From assembly GCA_964528845.1 (NCBI GenBank), contig CAZGVE010000001.1:1-64000 (forward strand): a stretch of DNA of 64,000 nt. Reading direction: 5' to 3'. The first letter of the stretch is position 1; the number at the start of each line of letters is the position of its first letter. Made by a program: the position numbers and the translations under genes. This document shows positions 17,028-25,943 of this stretch, one piece after another. The notes beneath the pieces are model-generated. The model was not told the origin of the DNA and made no database searches. It saw only the letters and a list, made by a program, of their open reading frames with translations. Origin of the DNA: FEN-1191 sp964528845 (lineage in GTDB: Bacteria > Pseudomonadota > Gammaproteobacteria > Steroidobacterales > Steroidobacteraceae).

Positions 17028-18106
17028 GTGTCGCTGGCCTTGACGGAGCGGCGCGCCGGCAGTGCCGTCGTGATGCGAACGACCGGCGCCGGACGCTCTG
17101 CGGCGACCGCCAGGTGTCCCAGGAACTGGCGCGTGCAGCGCTCCCAGGTGTGCAGCTGCGCGTGCGCCCGGCACTGCTCCGGATCGAGCTGCAGTGCGCC
17201 GCGTATGGCCTGCGACAGGTCCTCGTCGAGCACTCCGGTCACGCCCTGACGCACGACGTCGAGCGGGCCTTGCACCGGATAGGCGGCCACCGGCAGGCCA
17301 CAGGCCATCGCTTCGAGCATCACGATGCCGAAGGTATCAGTGCGGCTCGGGAACACGAACACGTCGGCCCCGGCCAGCGCGCGCGACAGGCGCTCGCCGA
17401 ACCGATAGCCCAGGAATACAGCGCTCGGATAGCGCTGGCGCAGGCCTTCAAGCGCCGGCCCGTCGCCGACGATCAGTTTCGTTCCTGGCAGGTCGGCGGC
17501 GAGAAATGCTTCCAGGTTCTTCTCCATCGCCACGCGCCCGGCGTACACCATGATCGGACGCGGCCATCGCGCCTCGGCCTCGCTGCGCGCGGCCCGATCC
17601 GGCCGGAACAGCGAGGTGTCGACGCCGCGCGACCAGAGCACGAGGTGCCCGAAGCCCCGGGCCTGCAGGTTCGCGCGCACCGTCTCGGTACCGACCAGCG
17701 TGCGCACCGCCGGGCCGTGGAAATAACGCAGGTACGCATAGCCGATCGAGGCGGGAATGCCCCAGCGCTGCCTGGCGTAGTCCGGAAACTGGGTGTGATA
17801 CGAGGTCGTGAACGGGACCGCGCGGCGCGTCGCATAGGATCGCGCTGCCAATCCGAGCGGACCTTCGGTGGCGATATGCAGTGCCTCCGGTGCGAAGCGC
17901 TGCAACCGTTCGCGCACCCGGGGGCCGGGTCGCAACGCGAGCCGGATCTCCGGATAGCTCGGACAGGGAATGGACCGCATGCCTTCCGCGCTGATCAACT
18001 CGACCTCGTGTCCGAGGGCGGTCGCGGATTCCACCGTCTTGCCGAGCGTGGTGACGACACCATTGATCTGGGGGCGCCAGGCATCGGATACGATCGCGAT
18101 TCTCAT
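17024..18106 (-). CDS. GT4-family glycosyltransferase (MgtA/PimB-like)
   Basis: This 360-residue GT-B fold enzyme has an N-terminal acceptor domain beginning MRIAIVSDAWRPQINGVVTTL, with the HIATEGPLG and TSYHTQFPDY motifs of the diacylglycerol/phosphatidylinositol mannosyl- and glucosyltransferase branch. Its nucleotide-sugar site shows GRVAMEKNLEAFL, VGDGP and SRTDTFGIVMLEAMACG. It probably glycosylates a membrane lipid from a nucleotide sugar at the cytoplasmic face; the sugar is unknown. It is translationally coupled (CTGA) to the downstream M28 peptidase. Confidence 0.88.
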   Translation of the reverse strand: MRIAIVSDAWRPQINGVVTTLGKTVESATALGHEVELISAEGMRSIPCPSYPEIRLALRPGPRVRERLQRFAPEALHIATEGPLGLAARSYATRRAVPFTTSYHTQFPDYARQRWGIPASIGYAYLRYFHGPAVRTLVGTETVRANLQARGFGHLVLWSRGVDTSLFRPDRAARSEAEARWPRPIMVYAGRVAMEKNLEAFLAADLPGTKLIVGDGPALEGLRQRYPSAVFLGYRFGERLSRALAGADVFVFPSRTDTFGIVMLEAMACGLPVAAYPVQGPLDVVRQGVTGVLDEDLSQAIRGALQLDPEQCRAHAQLHTWERCTRQFLGHLAVAAERPAPVVRITTALPARRSVKASDT

Positions 18107-18175
18107 GATTGCACCGGTATGAAACCACGCCGTCGCGTAGGATTTATGACATACGGGTCAGCGGCGCGCAATTCT

Positions 18176-18745
18176 TCACACCAGCGGCACGCCGATGATC
18201 AGCGCGTGTCCCCGCCATACCACGAGCCCGTACAGCAGCAGGCCCAGCAGCACGGCCACGAGGTCGTTATACCGGCTGGCGGGCAACCCGGACGTCGGCG
18301 GGCTCGCGCGATGGCGCAGCGAGATGCGGTCGAGCACGGCCCAGAGCAGGAAGCTGCCGAACAGCAGCACGTGCACCAGCAGGCCGTTGGCGAGCAGGTG
18401 CGCGCTCGCCCAGAACTTCACCGCCGCGAGCATGGGATGCCGGGCCCGACGCCGGATCGCTCCCGGAAGATAGGTTGCCAACAGCAGCGGGAATACGGGC
18501 AGCATCAGCAGGAACGTGAGGTGCTTCAGCCACGCCGGCGGCACATACAGCACGACGGGGTGCTGTCGCGCCATCCCAAAGCCGACGATGATCAGTGCCA
18601 GTCCCAGCGCGCTGAGCAAGGAATAGGCGACCTTCCAGGGGCCCGGACCGAAGCGCCGTATCAGGCGCGCGCGCCGATCGGGCATCACGATCGCGGCCGA
18701 GTGCGGTGCGAAAAAGAGAACCAGTCCCGAAAGGAACGTCAACAT
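18176..18745 (-). CDS. NnrU family membrane protein
   Basis: This 189-residue protein has five or six membrane helices. It matches NnrU: GLVLFFAPHSAAIV near the start, the WKVAYSLLSALGLALIIVGFG segment, and HPMLAAVKFWASAHLLANG with conserved His residues. NnrU was named from denitrification clusters, but many copies, including this one, stand apart from any nitrite or nitric-oxide reductase genes. The conserved histidines and relation to the isoprenoid-enzyme-like DUF1295 fold suggest a redox or heme link, unproven. Confidence 0.85.
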   Translation of the reverse strand: MLTFLSGLVLFFAPHSAAIVMPDRRARLIRRFGPGPWKVAYSLLSALGLALIIVGFGMARQHPVVLYVPPAWLKHLTFLLMLPVFPLLLATYLPGAIRRRARHPMLAAVKFWASAHLLANGLLVHVLLFGSFLLWAVLDRISLRHRASPPTSGLPASRYNDLVAVLLGLLLYGLVVWRGHALIIGVPLV

Positions 18746-18786
18746 CGGTGCAGTGTGCGCGTTAGCCAGGGGTCACGTCACCATCC

Positions 18787-19665
18787 ATGCCTATGCGCCG
18801 CACTTACCATCGCCCCCGCCGGCTGGCCGCCGCCGGCCTGCTGCGCGCAGCATGGCTGCTGCTCGCGCTGGCCGCGGTCGCGGCACCGGCCGCAGCCGGC
18901 GCGCCCGGCGCTCTCGCCGCGGCGGGCCAGGTCCGCTCTGTCGGTTGCGGCGGCCACCCGGGAATCCGGCAGCCGCTGCGCGGAAATGCGCTGCTGGACG
19001 ATGCCGCGGCGCGTTGGGCCCACGGTGGTGCGCTGTCGAGGGCGATCGAGGATTCCGGCTACCGCGCCCTGCAGACCGCGGCGCTGCACCTGCGTGGCGC
19101 GGCACCGCTTCAGCCCACCCTGGCACACAACCTCTGCGCCGCGCTGCGGGATCCGGCCAACCGTGACCTGGGCAGCGTGCAGGTCGGCAGCGAGACCTGG
19201 CTCATCGTCGCCGCGCCATTTTCCCCGCCGGACGCGGATGGCGAGATCGACGTCGCCGGCCGGGTGCTGCGCCTCGTGAACGCAGCGCGCGCCACTCCAC
19301 GCCTGTGCGGGCACCGGCCGCAACCAGCCGCCCCGGCGCTGCGCCTCGATCCAGCCCTCAGCGCCGCGGCGCGCGAGCACGCGCAGGACATGCTGCGTTA
19401 CCACTATTTCGACCATGCAGGACACGACGGCAGTACTCCAGGAATGCGCGTCGCCGCGCGCGGATACCGCTACCGGCTCGTCGGGGAGAATATCGCTGAG
19501 GGACCACCGACGCCGCAGGAAGTGGTGCAGGGCTGGCTCGACAGCCCCGGTCATTGCCAGAACATCATGGAATCGCGCTTCACCGACATGGGAATAGCAT
19601 TCGCGGTCAATACGAGTGGGCCGCCGCGCATCGAATGGGCGCAGGAATTCGCGGCACCGCACTGA
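18787..19665 (+). CDS. Secreted CAP (SCP/PR1-like) domain protein
   Basis: This 292-residue protein has an Arg-rich N-terminus followed by a hydrophobic leader (about 15-40). A poorly conserved domain (about 50-150, with GGHPGIRQPLRGNALLDDAAARWA) comes next, and then a canonical CAP domain from about 157. The CAP motifs are REHAQDMLRYHYFDHAGHDGSTPGMR, YRLVGENIAEG and SPGHCQNIMESRFTDMGIAF. CAP domains bind lipids or sterols or act on cell-wall material. The N-terminal domain looks like a degenerate companion rather than a full CAP copy. It ends three bases before the convergent dinB stop. Confidence 0.82.
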   Translation: MPMRRTYHRPRRLAAAGLLRAAWLLLALAAVAAPAAAGAPGALAAAGQVRSVGCGGHPGIRQPLRGNALLDDAAARWAHGGALSRAIEDSGYRALQTAALHLRGAAPLQPTLAHNLCAALRDPANRDLGSVQVGSETWLIVAAPFSPPDADGEIDVAGRVLRLVNAARATPRLCGHRPQPAAPALRLDPALSAAAREHAQDMLRYHYFDHAGHDGSTPGMRVAARGYRYRLVGENIAEGPPTPQEVVQGWLDSPGHCQNIMESRFTDMGIAFAVNTSGPPRIEWAQEFAAPH

Positions 19666-19668
19666 GCC

Positions 19669-20880
19669 TCAGAGCAGCGCCTGCTCCGGTACTGCGCTGG
19701 CTGCGGGAAGCGCATCGCGGGCTACCAGCCCGGCGACCCGCACGCCGAGCAGGCGCAGCGGTCGCTCGAGCGCGGCGCGCTTGAGCGCGAGGCCGGCCGC
19801 GCGTCGGATCACCACGGCGTCGTCGGTGTACCCGTCGATGGTCTGATCGCGCGTCGCGCGTCGGAAATCGTCGTAGCGCAGCTTGATGCCGACGGTCCGG
19901 CCGACGTATCCGCGGCTGCGCAGGTCGTGCGCGAGCCGGGTGCACAACTCGCTGAACAGCTCGCTGAGCGCGGCGCGGTCGCGGACGGCGTGCAGATCGC
20001 GCTCGAAGGTGGTCTCGCGGCTCATCGACACCGGCTCGCTGTGGGTGAGCACCGACCGGTCGTCCCAACCCCAGGCACACTCGTACATCCACCCGCCATG
20101 CCGCGGACCGAACTGCTGTGCGAGCCAATTTCGCTCGGCCGCAGCGAGCTCGCCGATCGTATGGATGCCGAGCTGCTCGAGCCGCGCTCCGGACTTCGGT
20201 CCGATGCCGTTGATGCGTCGGACCGGCAAGGGCCAGATCTTCGCGGCCAGGTCCGATTCGTACAGAATCGAAATGCCGTTGGGCTTGCGCAGTTCGCTCG
20301 CGAGTTTGGCGAGCAGCTTGTTCGGAGCGACGCCGATCGAGCATGTCAGGCCGGTGTCGGCGGCGATCGCCTGCTGAATTCGGCTGGCGAGAATACGGCC
20401 TCCCTGCTCCTGTCCGCCCGGCGCGCTGGTGAAGTCGATGTAGACCTCGTCGATCCCCCGGTCCTCGACCTGCGGAGCAAAGCGCGCGATGACCTCCTTG
20501 AAGCGCCGCGAGTACTCCCGGTAGCGCGCGAAATCGACCGGCAGCAGGATCGCCTGCGGGCAGCGCTGCGCCGCCTGCATCAGGCTCATTGCCGAATGCA
20601 CACCAAACGCCCGCGCCTCGTAGGTCGCCGTCGTGACCACGCCGCGCCCGACATACTGGCGGAGCCGCGCGAACGGTGCAGCCTCCCCGTCGCTCTGGCC
20701 GCGAGGTACGCGACTGCCGCCGATCACGACCGGTGCGCCGCGCAGCTGCGGGTAGCGCAGCAGTTCGACCGCAGCGAAGAATGCATCCATGTCCAGGTGC
20801 GCGACGCGGCGCACCGGCTCGCTGCGCGCGGCGGGCTCGACATTGGCGGTGGGCTCGACGCTGGCGATGGGCGCGCTCAC
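19669..20880 (-). CDS. dinB: DNA polymerase IV (Y-family, DinB)
   Basis: This 403-residue translesion polymerase carries the catalytic acidic residues in HLDMDAFFAAVE and the RGIDEVYIDFT segment. The steric-gate aromatic is in DAFFAAV. The helix-hairpin-helix follows (RINGIGPKSGARLEQLGI), then a little-finger domain. It copies damaged DNA in the cytoplasm at the cost of accuracy. GTG at 20880 overlaps the upstream lhr stop as GTGA, so translation is probably coupled; the 18 or so residues before MDAFF are low-complexity. I see no LexA box because the gene lies inside an operon. The terminal beta-clamp-binding peptide is not obvious. Confidence 0.92.
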   Translation of the reverse strand: MSAPIASVEPTANVEPAARSEPVRRVAHLDMDAFFAAVELLRYPQLRGAPVVIGGSRVPRGQSDGEAAPFARLRQYVGRGVVTTATYEARAFGVHSAMSLMQAAQRCPQAILLPVDFARYREYSRRFKEVIARFAPQVEDRGIDEVYIDFTSAPGGQEQGGRILASRIQQAIAADTGLTCSIGVAPNKLLAKLASELRKPNGISILYESDLAAKIWPLPVRRINGIGPKSGARLEQLGIHTIGELAAAERNWLAQQFGPRHGGWMYECAWGWDDRSVLTHSEPVSMSRETTFERDLHAVRDRAALSELFSELCTRLAHDLRSRGYVGRTVGIKLRYDDFRRATRDQTIDGYTDDAVVIRRAAGLALKRAALERPLRLLGVRVAGLVARDALPAASAVPEQALL

Positions 20881-23800
20881 ACGGCCTGCACCAGCGCAGG
20901 ACGCGCGGCAGTGCGCAGCAATGCATTGCGGGCGCGCCACTGCTCCGCCGGCGTGAATTCCTGCAGCCACTCGACCGCGCCCGCACTCAAGATTGCCGCC
21001 GGCACGCCATCGACCAGCAGCAGGCGATTGCCGGCCAGCGCAGGCACGCGCACGCCCGGGGTCACGATCCCCGCGAGGTTCAACGGATCTGCGGCGCTGA
21101 GTGACACCCAGCACGGCTCGCGCGGTTGCCGGCCGAGTGCGCGCAGCGCCGCGACTGCTTCGGGCAGTGCGTACTGCTCACCGCTGACGCCGGCCACGAA
21201 GCGGCCGCCGCGGATGCGGCCCTGCGCCTCGAGCCGCCGCAGCGAGCGCAGCAGCACGTGCCACGGCGGCAGCCATTCCGCTTCGCGCGCCAGCAGCCGT
21301 CGGTACACGACGCCATAGCGACGCAGCAGCGCGAACGAGACCTCCTCGATCAGCTCCGGCGACTGCGGCGGCATCGGCGTTACCGCCGGCGTCGAAGCAG
21401 CGGCGCGCCGGATCAGACTCCAGCGTCCGGCTTCGGATATGCCGAAGTAGCCCGTGCGGCGCGGGCGCTGCTCACGCTTCCTGCGTCGCTCCATCGGCGC
21501 GAGCAGCGCGCGCAGGCCGCCGAAGCTGTCGGCGCTCACCGCGCCGGCCGCGACCAGTTCCGCGAGCGCACTCTCGGTCTGGGATGTCAGCAGGCGCGTA
21601 CCGTGCTGAATCTCATCGAAGAACGACGCGCCGTGCTGCTGCAGGTATTCGGCCACTGATGCGGCCATGCTCGACGCCGCCGTGGGCGCGGCTGGTGAGG
21701 GCGCGAGCTGCTGCCACCACGACGCGTGCGCACGCGCAAGCAGCGCGATCGGTGTGGCGCGCACCGGGCCCGCGGTCGCGCGCTCCGGCGTGCTGAGCCG
21801 TGCCCAGTACGTGCGGCCGGACAGGCACAGGCCGTCGAGCCAGGCCGGATCGTACTGCGCGAGGCGCGCCGGCAGCACGTCGGACTCCCACGCGATCGCG
21901 GGCACTTCGAAACCCTCGAGCTGTTCGAGCACCGCGGCGAGACTCGCCGGTCCGTCGGGCCGGGGCTGGCGCGTCACGCCCTGCCACTCGAGCAGGAAGC
22001 GCATGAACTGCGCGCTCGCCACCGGCTCGATCTCCGCGCGCAACGAGCGCATCGTGTAGCGGTGGATGCGCGCGAGCAGCCGGCGCTCGCACCACTCGAG
22101 CGCGCCGCCGCCGGGCGTGAATTGCCCGCGCAGTACGAAACCTTCCACCTCGAGTGCCAGCAGCGCGGCCTCGATCGCGGCCGCTGCCAGGCACAGATCC
22201 TGTGACAGCCGCGCCGCGGTGACCGGACCGGCGGCCTGGAGGCGCCCGCGCAGCAGCTCGCGCACCGCGTCGCCGTGTTCCCAGCGGCGCTGCGCAAATC
22301 CGGCCGGAACCTCGATCGGCGGCTGTGCCGCGCCCTGCGGATACACGCTCGCAACCAGTGGCAGCTGCTCGGCGGCCACCCAATAGCGCGTGTCGGCCGC
22401 GTCCTCGGCGCCGGGCTGCCATGCGGTCGCGCGCCGCTGCTGCTGCAGGATCGCCAGCGCCGGAGCCAATCCACCGCGCGCGAGCTCCGCCGCGCTCATC
22501 ACCCCGAGCAGCATCAGCGCATCGTGCAGTTCGTCCGCATTCTCGGGCGCGGGCCACGCCTCGGCGCGCACCGCCGCGATCGCCGCCGCGTCGAGCTGTC
22601 CGAACTGCGCAGCACTCTCCGGGTCGAGCCAGCGGCGCTGCGCCACGGCCCGCGTGCGTCGCTCCTCGAGCGGCGCATCATCGAGATAGGCGTAAGGCCG
22701 GGCGCCGAGGATCTCCTGTGCCAGCAGCGAGGGCTGCGGCAGGTCGCGACCCACGACCGTCACCGCGCCAGCTTCCAGCGCCGCGAGCAGCGCGATGAGC
22801 CCATCCACGTCCATCGCTTCGTGCAGGCAGTCGCGCAGCACCTGGCGCACGAGCGGGTGATCGGGAATCTCGCGCTCCCCGCCGAGGTTCTCGGCACAGG
22901 CCAGCTGGTCGGGGAATACGACCGAGATCAGGTCCTCGGCCGCCATGCGCTGCAACGGCGCCGGCGTCTTGCGGCCGGCGCGCGCGCGCCGGACCGCCAG
23001 CGAGATCGTCGCCACCCAGCGCCAGCGCGTCGCGAACATCGGTGCATCCAGCAGCGCCTGCACCAGCACCGCCTCGGCGCTGCGGCTATTCAGGAAACGG
23101 GGTACGTCGCCGAGCGCGAAGCTGTGGGTCTCGCCGAGCGAGAGCACGACGGCGTCCTCGGTGGCCGCGGCCTGCAGCTCGAAGTTGAATGCACGGCAGA
23201 AGCGCTTGCGCAGCACCAGTCCCAGCGCGCGGTTGATCCGCGCCCCGAACGGCGCATGGATGACCAGGTGCATGTCCCCCGCTTCGTCGAAGAAACGCTC
23301 CAGCACCAGCTGCTGCTGCGTCGGCAGCACACCCAGCATCGCCTTGGCGGCGGCCAGATACTCCACCAGCTGCCGCGCAGCCAGCGGCGCGAGCGCGTGA
23401 CGGGCCTCGAGCTGCACGCAGCAGGCGGATATCGCCGTCGCGTCGACCGTGGGCAGCGCGGCATCGACTTCGGCGCGCAGCCGCGAAACCGCACCCGACA
23501 GCTCGGTGCTGCGCGCCGGCGCCTCGCCGATCCAGAACGGGACCGTGGGCGGCTGGCCGCGCGCGTCCTCGACCCGGACGCGGCCGGATTCGACGCGCAG
23601 GATGCGGTACGAGCAGTTGCCGAGCTGGAATACGTCGCCGGCGGCACTCTCGATCGCGAAGTCCTCGTTCAGCGTGCCGATGAAGGTGCCCGCCGGTTCG
23701 AGGACGACCTGGTAATCGGCATTGTCGGGTATGGCCCCGCCACAGGTGATCGCGGTCAGCCGTGCGCCGCGGCGCGCGCGCAGACGGCCCTGTACCGCGT

Positions 23801-25211
23801 CGCGATGCAGGTATGCACTCTGCCGCCCGCGTCGCGTGCTGAAGCCCTCGCACAGCATCCTCACGAGCTCATCGAACTCCCCGCGCCCGAGATCGCGGTA
23901 TGGCCAGGCCCCGCGCACCAGATCGTAGAGCTCCCCCTCGCCGTACTCCCGGGCGCTGACCTCGGCGACGAGCTGCTGGCACAGCACATCGATCGGACCC
24001 GGCGGCAGCTCCAGTGCGTCGAGTTCACCGGCCCGCACCGCCGAGAGCAGCGCGGTGCACTCGACCAGATCGTCGCGGCTGAGCGGCAGCAGCCGTCCGC
24101 GGGGGACGCCGCCGACCGAGTGGTTCGCGCGCCCGACGCGTTGCAGGAAAGTTCCAATCGAGCGCGGCGTGCCGAGCTGGCACACCAGCTCGACGTCCCC
24201 GATGTCGATGCCGAGCTCGAGCGAGGCGGTTGCCACGAGCGCGCGCAGCCGGCCGCCGCGCAGGCGCTGCTCCGCGTCGAGTCGCTGCTCCTTCGAAAGG
24301 CTGCCGTGATGTGCAGCGACCAGATCCGCGCCGACTCGCTCGCTCAGCGCGCGCGTGACCCGCTCGACCATGCGGCGCGTATTGGCGAACACCAGCGTCG
24401 TTCGGTGCTCGCGGATCAGTGCGGCCAGGCGGTCGTAGACGTTCTGCCAGACCTCGTTGGACATCACCGCCTCGAGCGGCGAGTCCGGCAGCAACAGCGC
24501 CAGGTCGCGCTCGCGTACGTGGCCGGCATCGACGATGACGCACTGCTCGGCTGCAGCAGGTCCCACCAGGAAGCGGGCCACCGCCTGCATCGGTTTCTGG
24601 GTGGCGGACAGGCCGATGCGCTGCAGTCGGGTGCCGCACAGCGCCCGCAGACGCTCGAGCGAGAGTGCCAGGTGCGCGCCGCGCTTGGTGCCGGCGAGCG
24701 CGTGGATCTCATCGACGATCACGCTGCGCGCCTGGCCCAGCATCGCACGGCCCGACGCACTGGTCAGCAGCAGGTAGAGCGACTCGGGGGTCGTGACCAG
24801 GATATGCGGCGGGGAGCGCTGCATCGCGCGTCGCTGCGCGGCGGGCGTATCCCCGGTGCGTACCTGCGTCCGGATCGGCGGCACGGGCAGGCCCATCCCC
24901 TCGAGCACGGCGGCGATCGCGGCCAGCGGCTGCTCGAGGTTGCGCTGGATATCGTTGGACAGCGCCTTGAGCGGGGAGACGTACACCACGAGGGTCGCTT
25001 CCGGCAGTCGGTTCTCGAGCCCGGCGCGCACGAGCTGGTCGATCGCGGCCAGGAAAGCCGCGAGCGTCTTGCCGGACCCGGTCGGGGCGGCGATCAGCAC
25101 ATCCTGGCCGCCCGCAATCGCCGGCCAGGAAGCCTGCTGCGCCGCAGTCGGGCCTACGAACTGCGCCTCGAACCAGCGCGCGACCGCGGGGTGGAAGGTG
25201 GACAGGGTCAT
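20877..25211 (-). CDS. lhr: Large Lhr-family DEAD/DEAH-box helicase
   Basis: This 1444-residue superfamily 2 helicase has motif I APTGSGKT (42-49), motif Ib VYVSPLKALSNDI, motif II VDEIH, then SATQKP and VQRVGRANHSVGG of motif VI. The Lhr winged-helix/beta-barrel core follows, and a long C-terminal extension reaches full Lhr length (about 1500 residues). Lhr proteins unwind RNA:DNA or damaged DNA and are linked to repair. The coupled downstream gene is dinB, so a damage-tolerance unit is a reasonable inference. ATG 25211 fits family alignments better than the ATG at 25235. Long open frames on the opposite strand here are composition artefacts. Confidence 0.92.
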   Translation of the reverse strand: MTLSTFHPAVARWFEAQFVGPTAAQQASWPAIAGGQDVLIAAPTGSGKTLAAFLAAIDQLVRAGLENRLPEATLVVYVSPLKALSNDIQRNLEQPLAAIAAVLEGMGLPVPPIRTQVRTGDTPAAQRRAMQRSPPHILVTTPESLYLLLTSASGRAMLGQARSVIVDEIHALAGTKRGAHLALSLERLRALCGTRLQRIGLSATQKPMQAVARFLVGPAAAEQCVIVDAGHVRERDLALLLPDSPLEAVMSNEVWQNVYDRLAALIREHRTTLVFANTRRMVERVTRALSERVGADLVAAHHGSLSKEQRLDAEQRLRGGRLRALVATASLELGIDIGDVELVCQLGTPRSIGTFLQRVGRANHSVGGVPRGRLLPLSRDDLVECTALLSAVRAGELDALELPPGPIDVLCQQLVAEVSAREYGEGELYDLVRGAWPYRDLGRGEFDELVRMLCEGFSTRRGRQSAYLHRDAVQGRLRARRGARLTAITCGGAIPDNADYQVVLEPAGTFIGTLNEDFAIESAAGDVFQLGNCSYRILRVESGRVRVEDARGQPPTVPFWIGEAPARSTELSGAVSRLRAEVDAALPTVDATAISACCVQLEARHALAPLAARQLVEYLAAAKAMLGVLPTQQQLVLERFFDEAGDMHLVIHAPFGARINRALGLVLRKRFCRAFNFELQAAATEDAVVLSLGETHSFALGDVPRFLNSRSAEAVLVQALLDAPMFATRWRWVATISLAVRRARAGRKTPAPLQRMAAEDLISVVFPDQLACAENLGGEREIPDHPLVRQVLRDCLHEAMDVDGLIALLAALEAGAVTVVGRDLPQPSLLAQEILGARPYAYLDDAPLEERRTRAVAQRRWLDPESAAQFGQLDAAAIAAVRAEAWPAPENADELHDALMLLGVMSAAELARGGLAPALAILQQQRRATAWQPGAEDAADTRYWVAAEQLPLVASVYPQGAAQPPIEVPAGFAQRRWEHGDAVRELLRGRLQAAGPVTAARLSQDLCLAAAAIEAALLALEVEGFVLRGQFTPGGGALEWCERRLLARIHRYTMRSLRAEIEPVASAQFMRFLLEWQGVTRQPRPDGPASLAAVLEQLEGFEVPAIAWESDVLPARLAQYDPAWLDGLCLSGRTYWARLSTPERATAGPVRATPIALLARAHASWWQQLAPSPAAPTAASSMAASVAEYLQQHGASFFDEIQHGTRLLTSQTESALAELVAAGAVSADSFGGLRALLAPMERRRKREQRPRRTGYFGISEAGRWSLIRRAAASTPAVTPMPPQSPELIEEVSFALLRRYGVVYRRLLAREAEWLPPWHVLLRSLRRLEAQGRIRGGRFVAGVSGEQYALPEAVAALRALGRQPREPCWVSLSAADPLNLAGIVTPGVRVPALAGNRLLLVDGVPAAILSAGAVEWLQEFTPAEQWRARNALLRTAARPALVQAV

Positions 25212-25295
25212 GGGCTCGAGTCTACGCCTCCACATGGTACTGTCATGCGGCAGCGATTAAGATGCCCGGCTCGTACCCCCACCAGGAGTCCACCG

Positions 25296-25871
25296 ATGCG
25301 ATCCTCGTCCATTGCCGTTTCCAGCCTCGGGCTGGCGCTCGTACTCTCGACCGCGGCTCTTGCGGCGCCGACGACCTACGCGCCGGAGCCCAACCATACT
25401 TTCGTACGCTTCTCGTACAACCACCTGGGGTTCTCGACCCAGCTGTCGCGCTTCGACAAGACCACCGGTACCGTGGTGTTCGATCCGGCCGCCAAGACCG
25501 CGCAGATCGACGTCGTCATCGACACCAAGTCGGTCGATACCGGATCGGAACTGTTCAACGGGCACATCCAGGCGGCCGATCTGCTCGATACGGCCGAGTT
25601 TCCGACCGCGACCTTCAAGTCCACCGCGGTGAAGTTCGAAGGCGACGCACCGAGCACGATTGACGGCATCCTGACCATCAAGGGTGTCAGCAAGCCCGTC
25701 ACGCTGAAGGTCACCGCCTTCAAGCACGCGATGAACATGCAGAAGAAGGATGCGATCGGGGCAGACGCCACGGCCACGATCAAGCGCAGCGACTTCAAGA
25801 TGGACAAGTTCGTGCCGCTGGTCGGCGACGACGTCACGGTGACGATCGCGATCGAGGCGCCGGCTTCCTGA
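25296..25871 (+). CDS. yceI: YceI family periplasmic lipid/isoprenoid-binding protein
   Basis: This 191-residue lipocalin-like protein has a signal peptide ending ALA-APTTY. The YceI hallmarks are EPNHTFVRFSYNHLGFS, VDTGSELFNGHIQAADLLDTAEFPTATFKS and GILTIKGVSKPVTLKV. YceI proteins bind polyisoprenoids or similar long amphiphiles in the periplasm; some are induced by alkaline or stress conditions. AGGAG seven bases before the ATG at 25296 settles the start. It diverges from lhr and converges on ndh, with a strong hairpin between them. Confidence 0.93.
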   Translation: MRSSSIAVSSLGLALVLSTAALAAPTTYAPEPNHTFVRFSYNHLGFSTQLSRFDKTTGTVVFDPAAKTAQIDVVIDTKSVDTGSELFNGHIQAADLLDTAEFPTATFKSTAVKFEGDAPSTIDGILTIKGVSKPVTLKVTAFKHAMNMQKKDAIGADATATIKRSDFKMDKFVPLVGDDVTVTIAIEAPAS

Positions 25872-25881
25872 GCGCCGGTGG

Positions 25882-25916
25882 TCCGCGGAGCGGGGCGTGC
25901 CGCCCCGCTCCGCGGA
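25882..25916. terminator. Long GC-rich hairpin between convergent yceI and ndh, likely bidirectional terminator
   Basis: A perfect 16-bp inverted repeat (25882-25897 with 25901-25916) with a three-base loop lies 11 bases after the yceI stop and 28 bases from the ndh stop. There is no U-tract on either side, so intrinsic termination may be incomplete; its position between convergent stops still argues for a transcription barrier or 3'-end protection. Confidence 0.7.
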
Positions 25917-25943
25917 TCGCTCATCTCAGCGTCACTCGGAGGG

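Noticed and set aside
22275..25871. Very long plus-strand open frame antisense to lhr
   Set aside because: In GC-rich DNA the strand opposite a real gene often stays open. The translation is Arg/Gln/His-rich without domains, while the minus strand has full Lhr motifs; only its last 192 codons (yceI, 25296-25871) are real.
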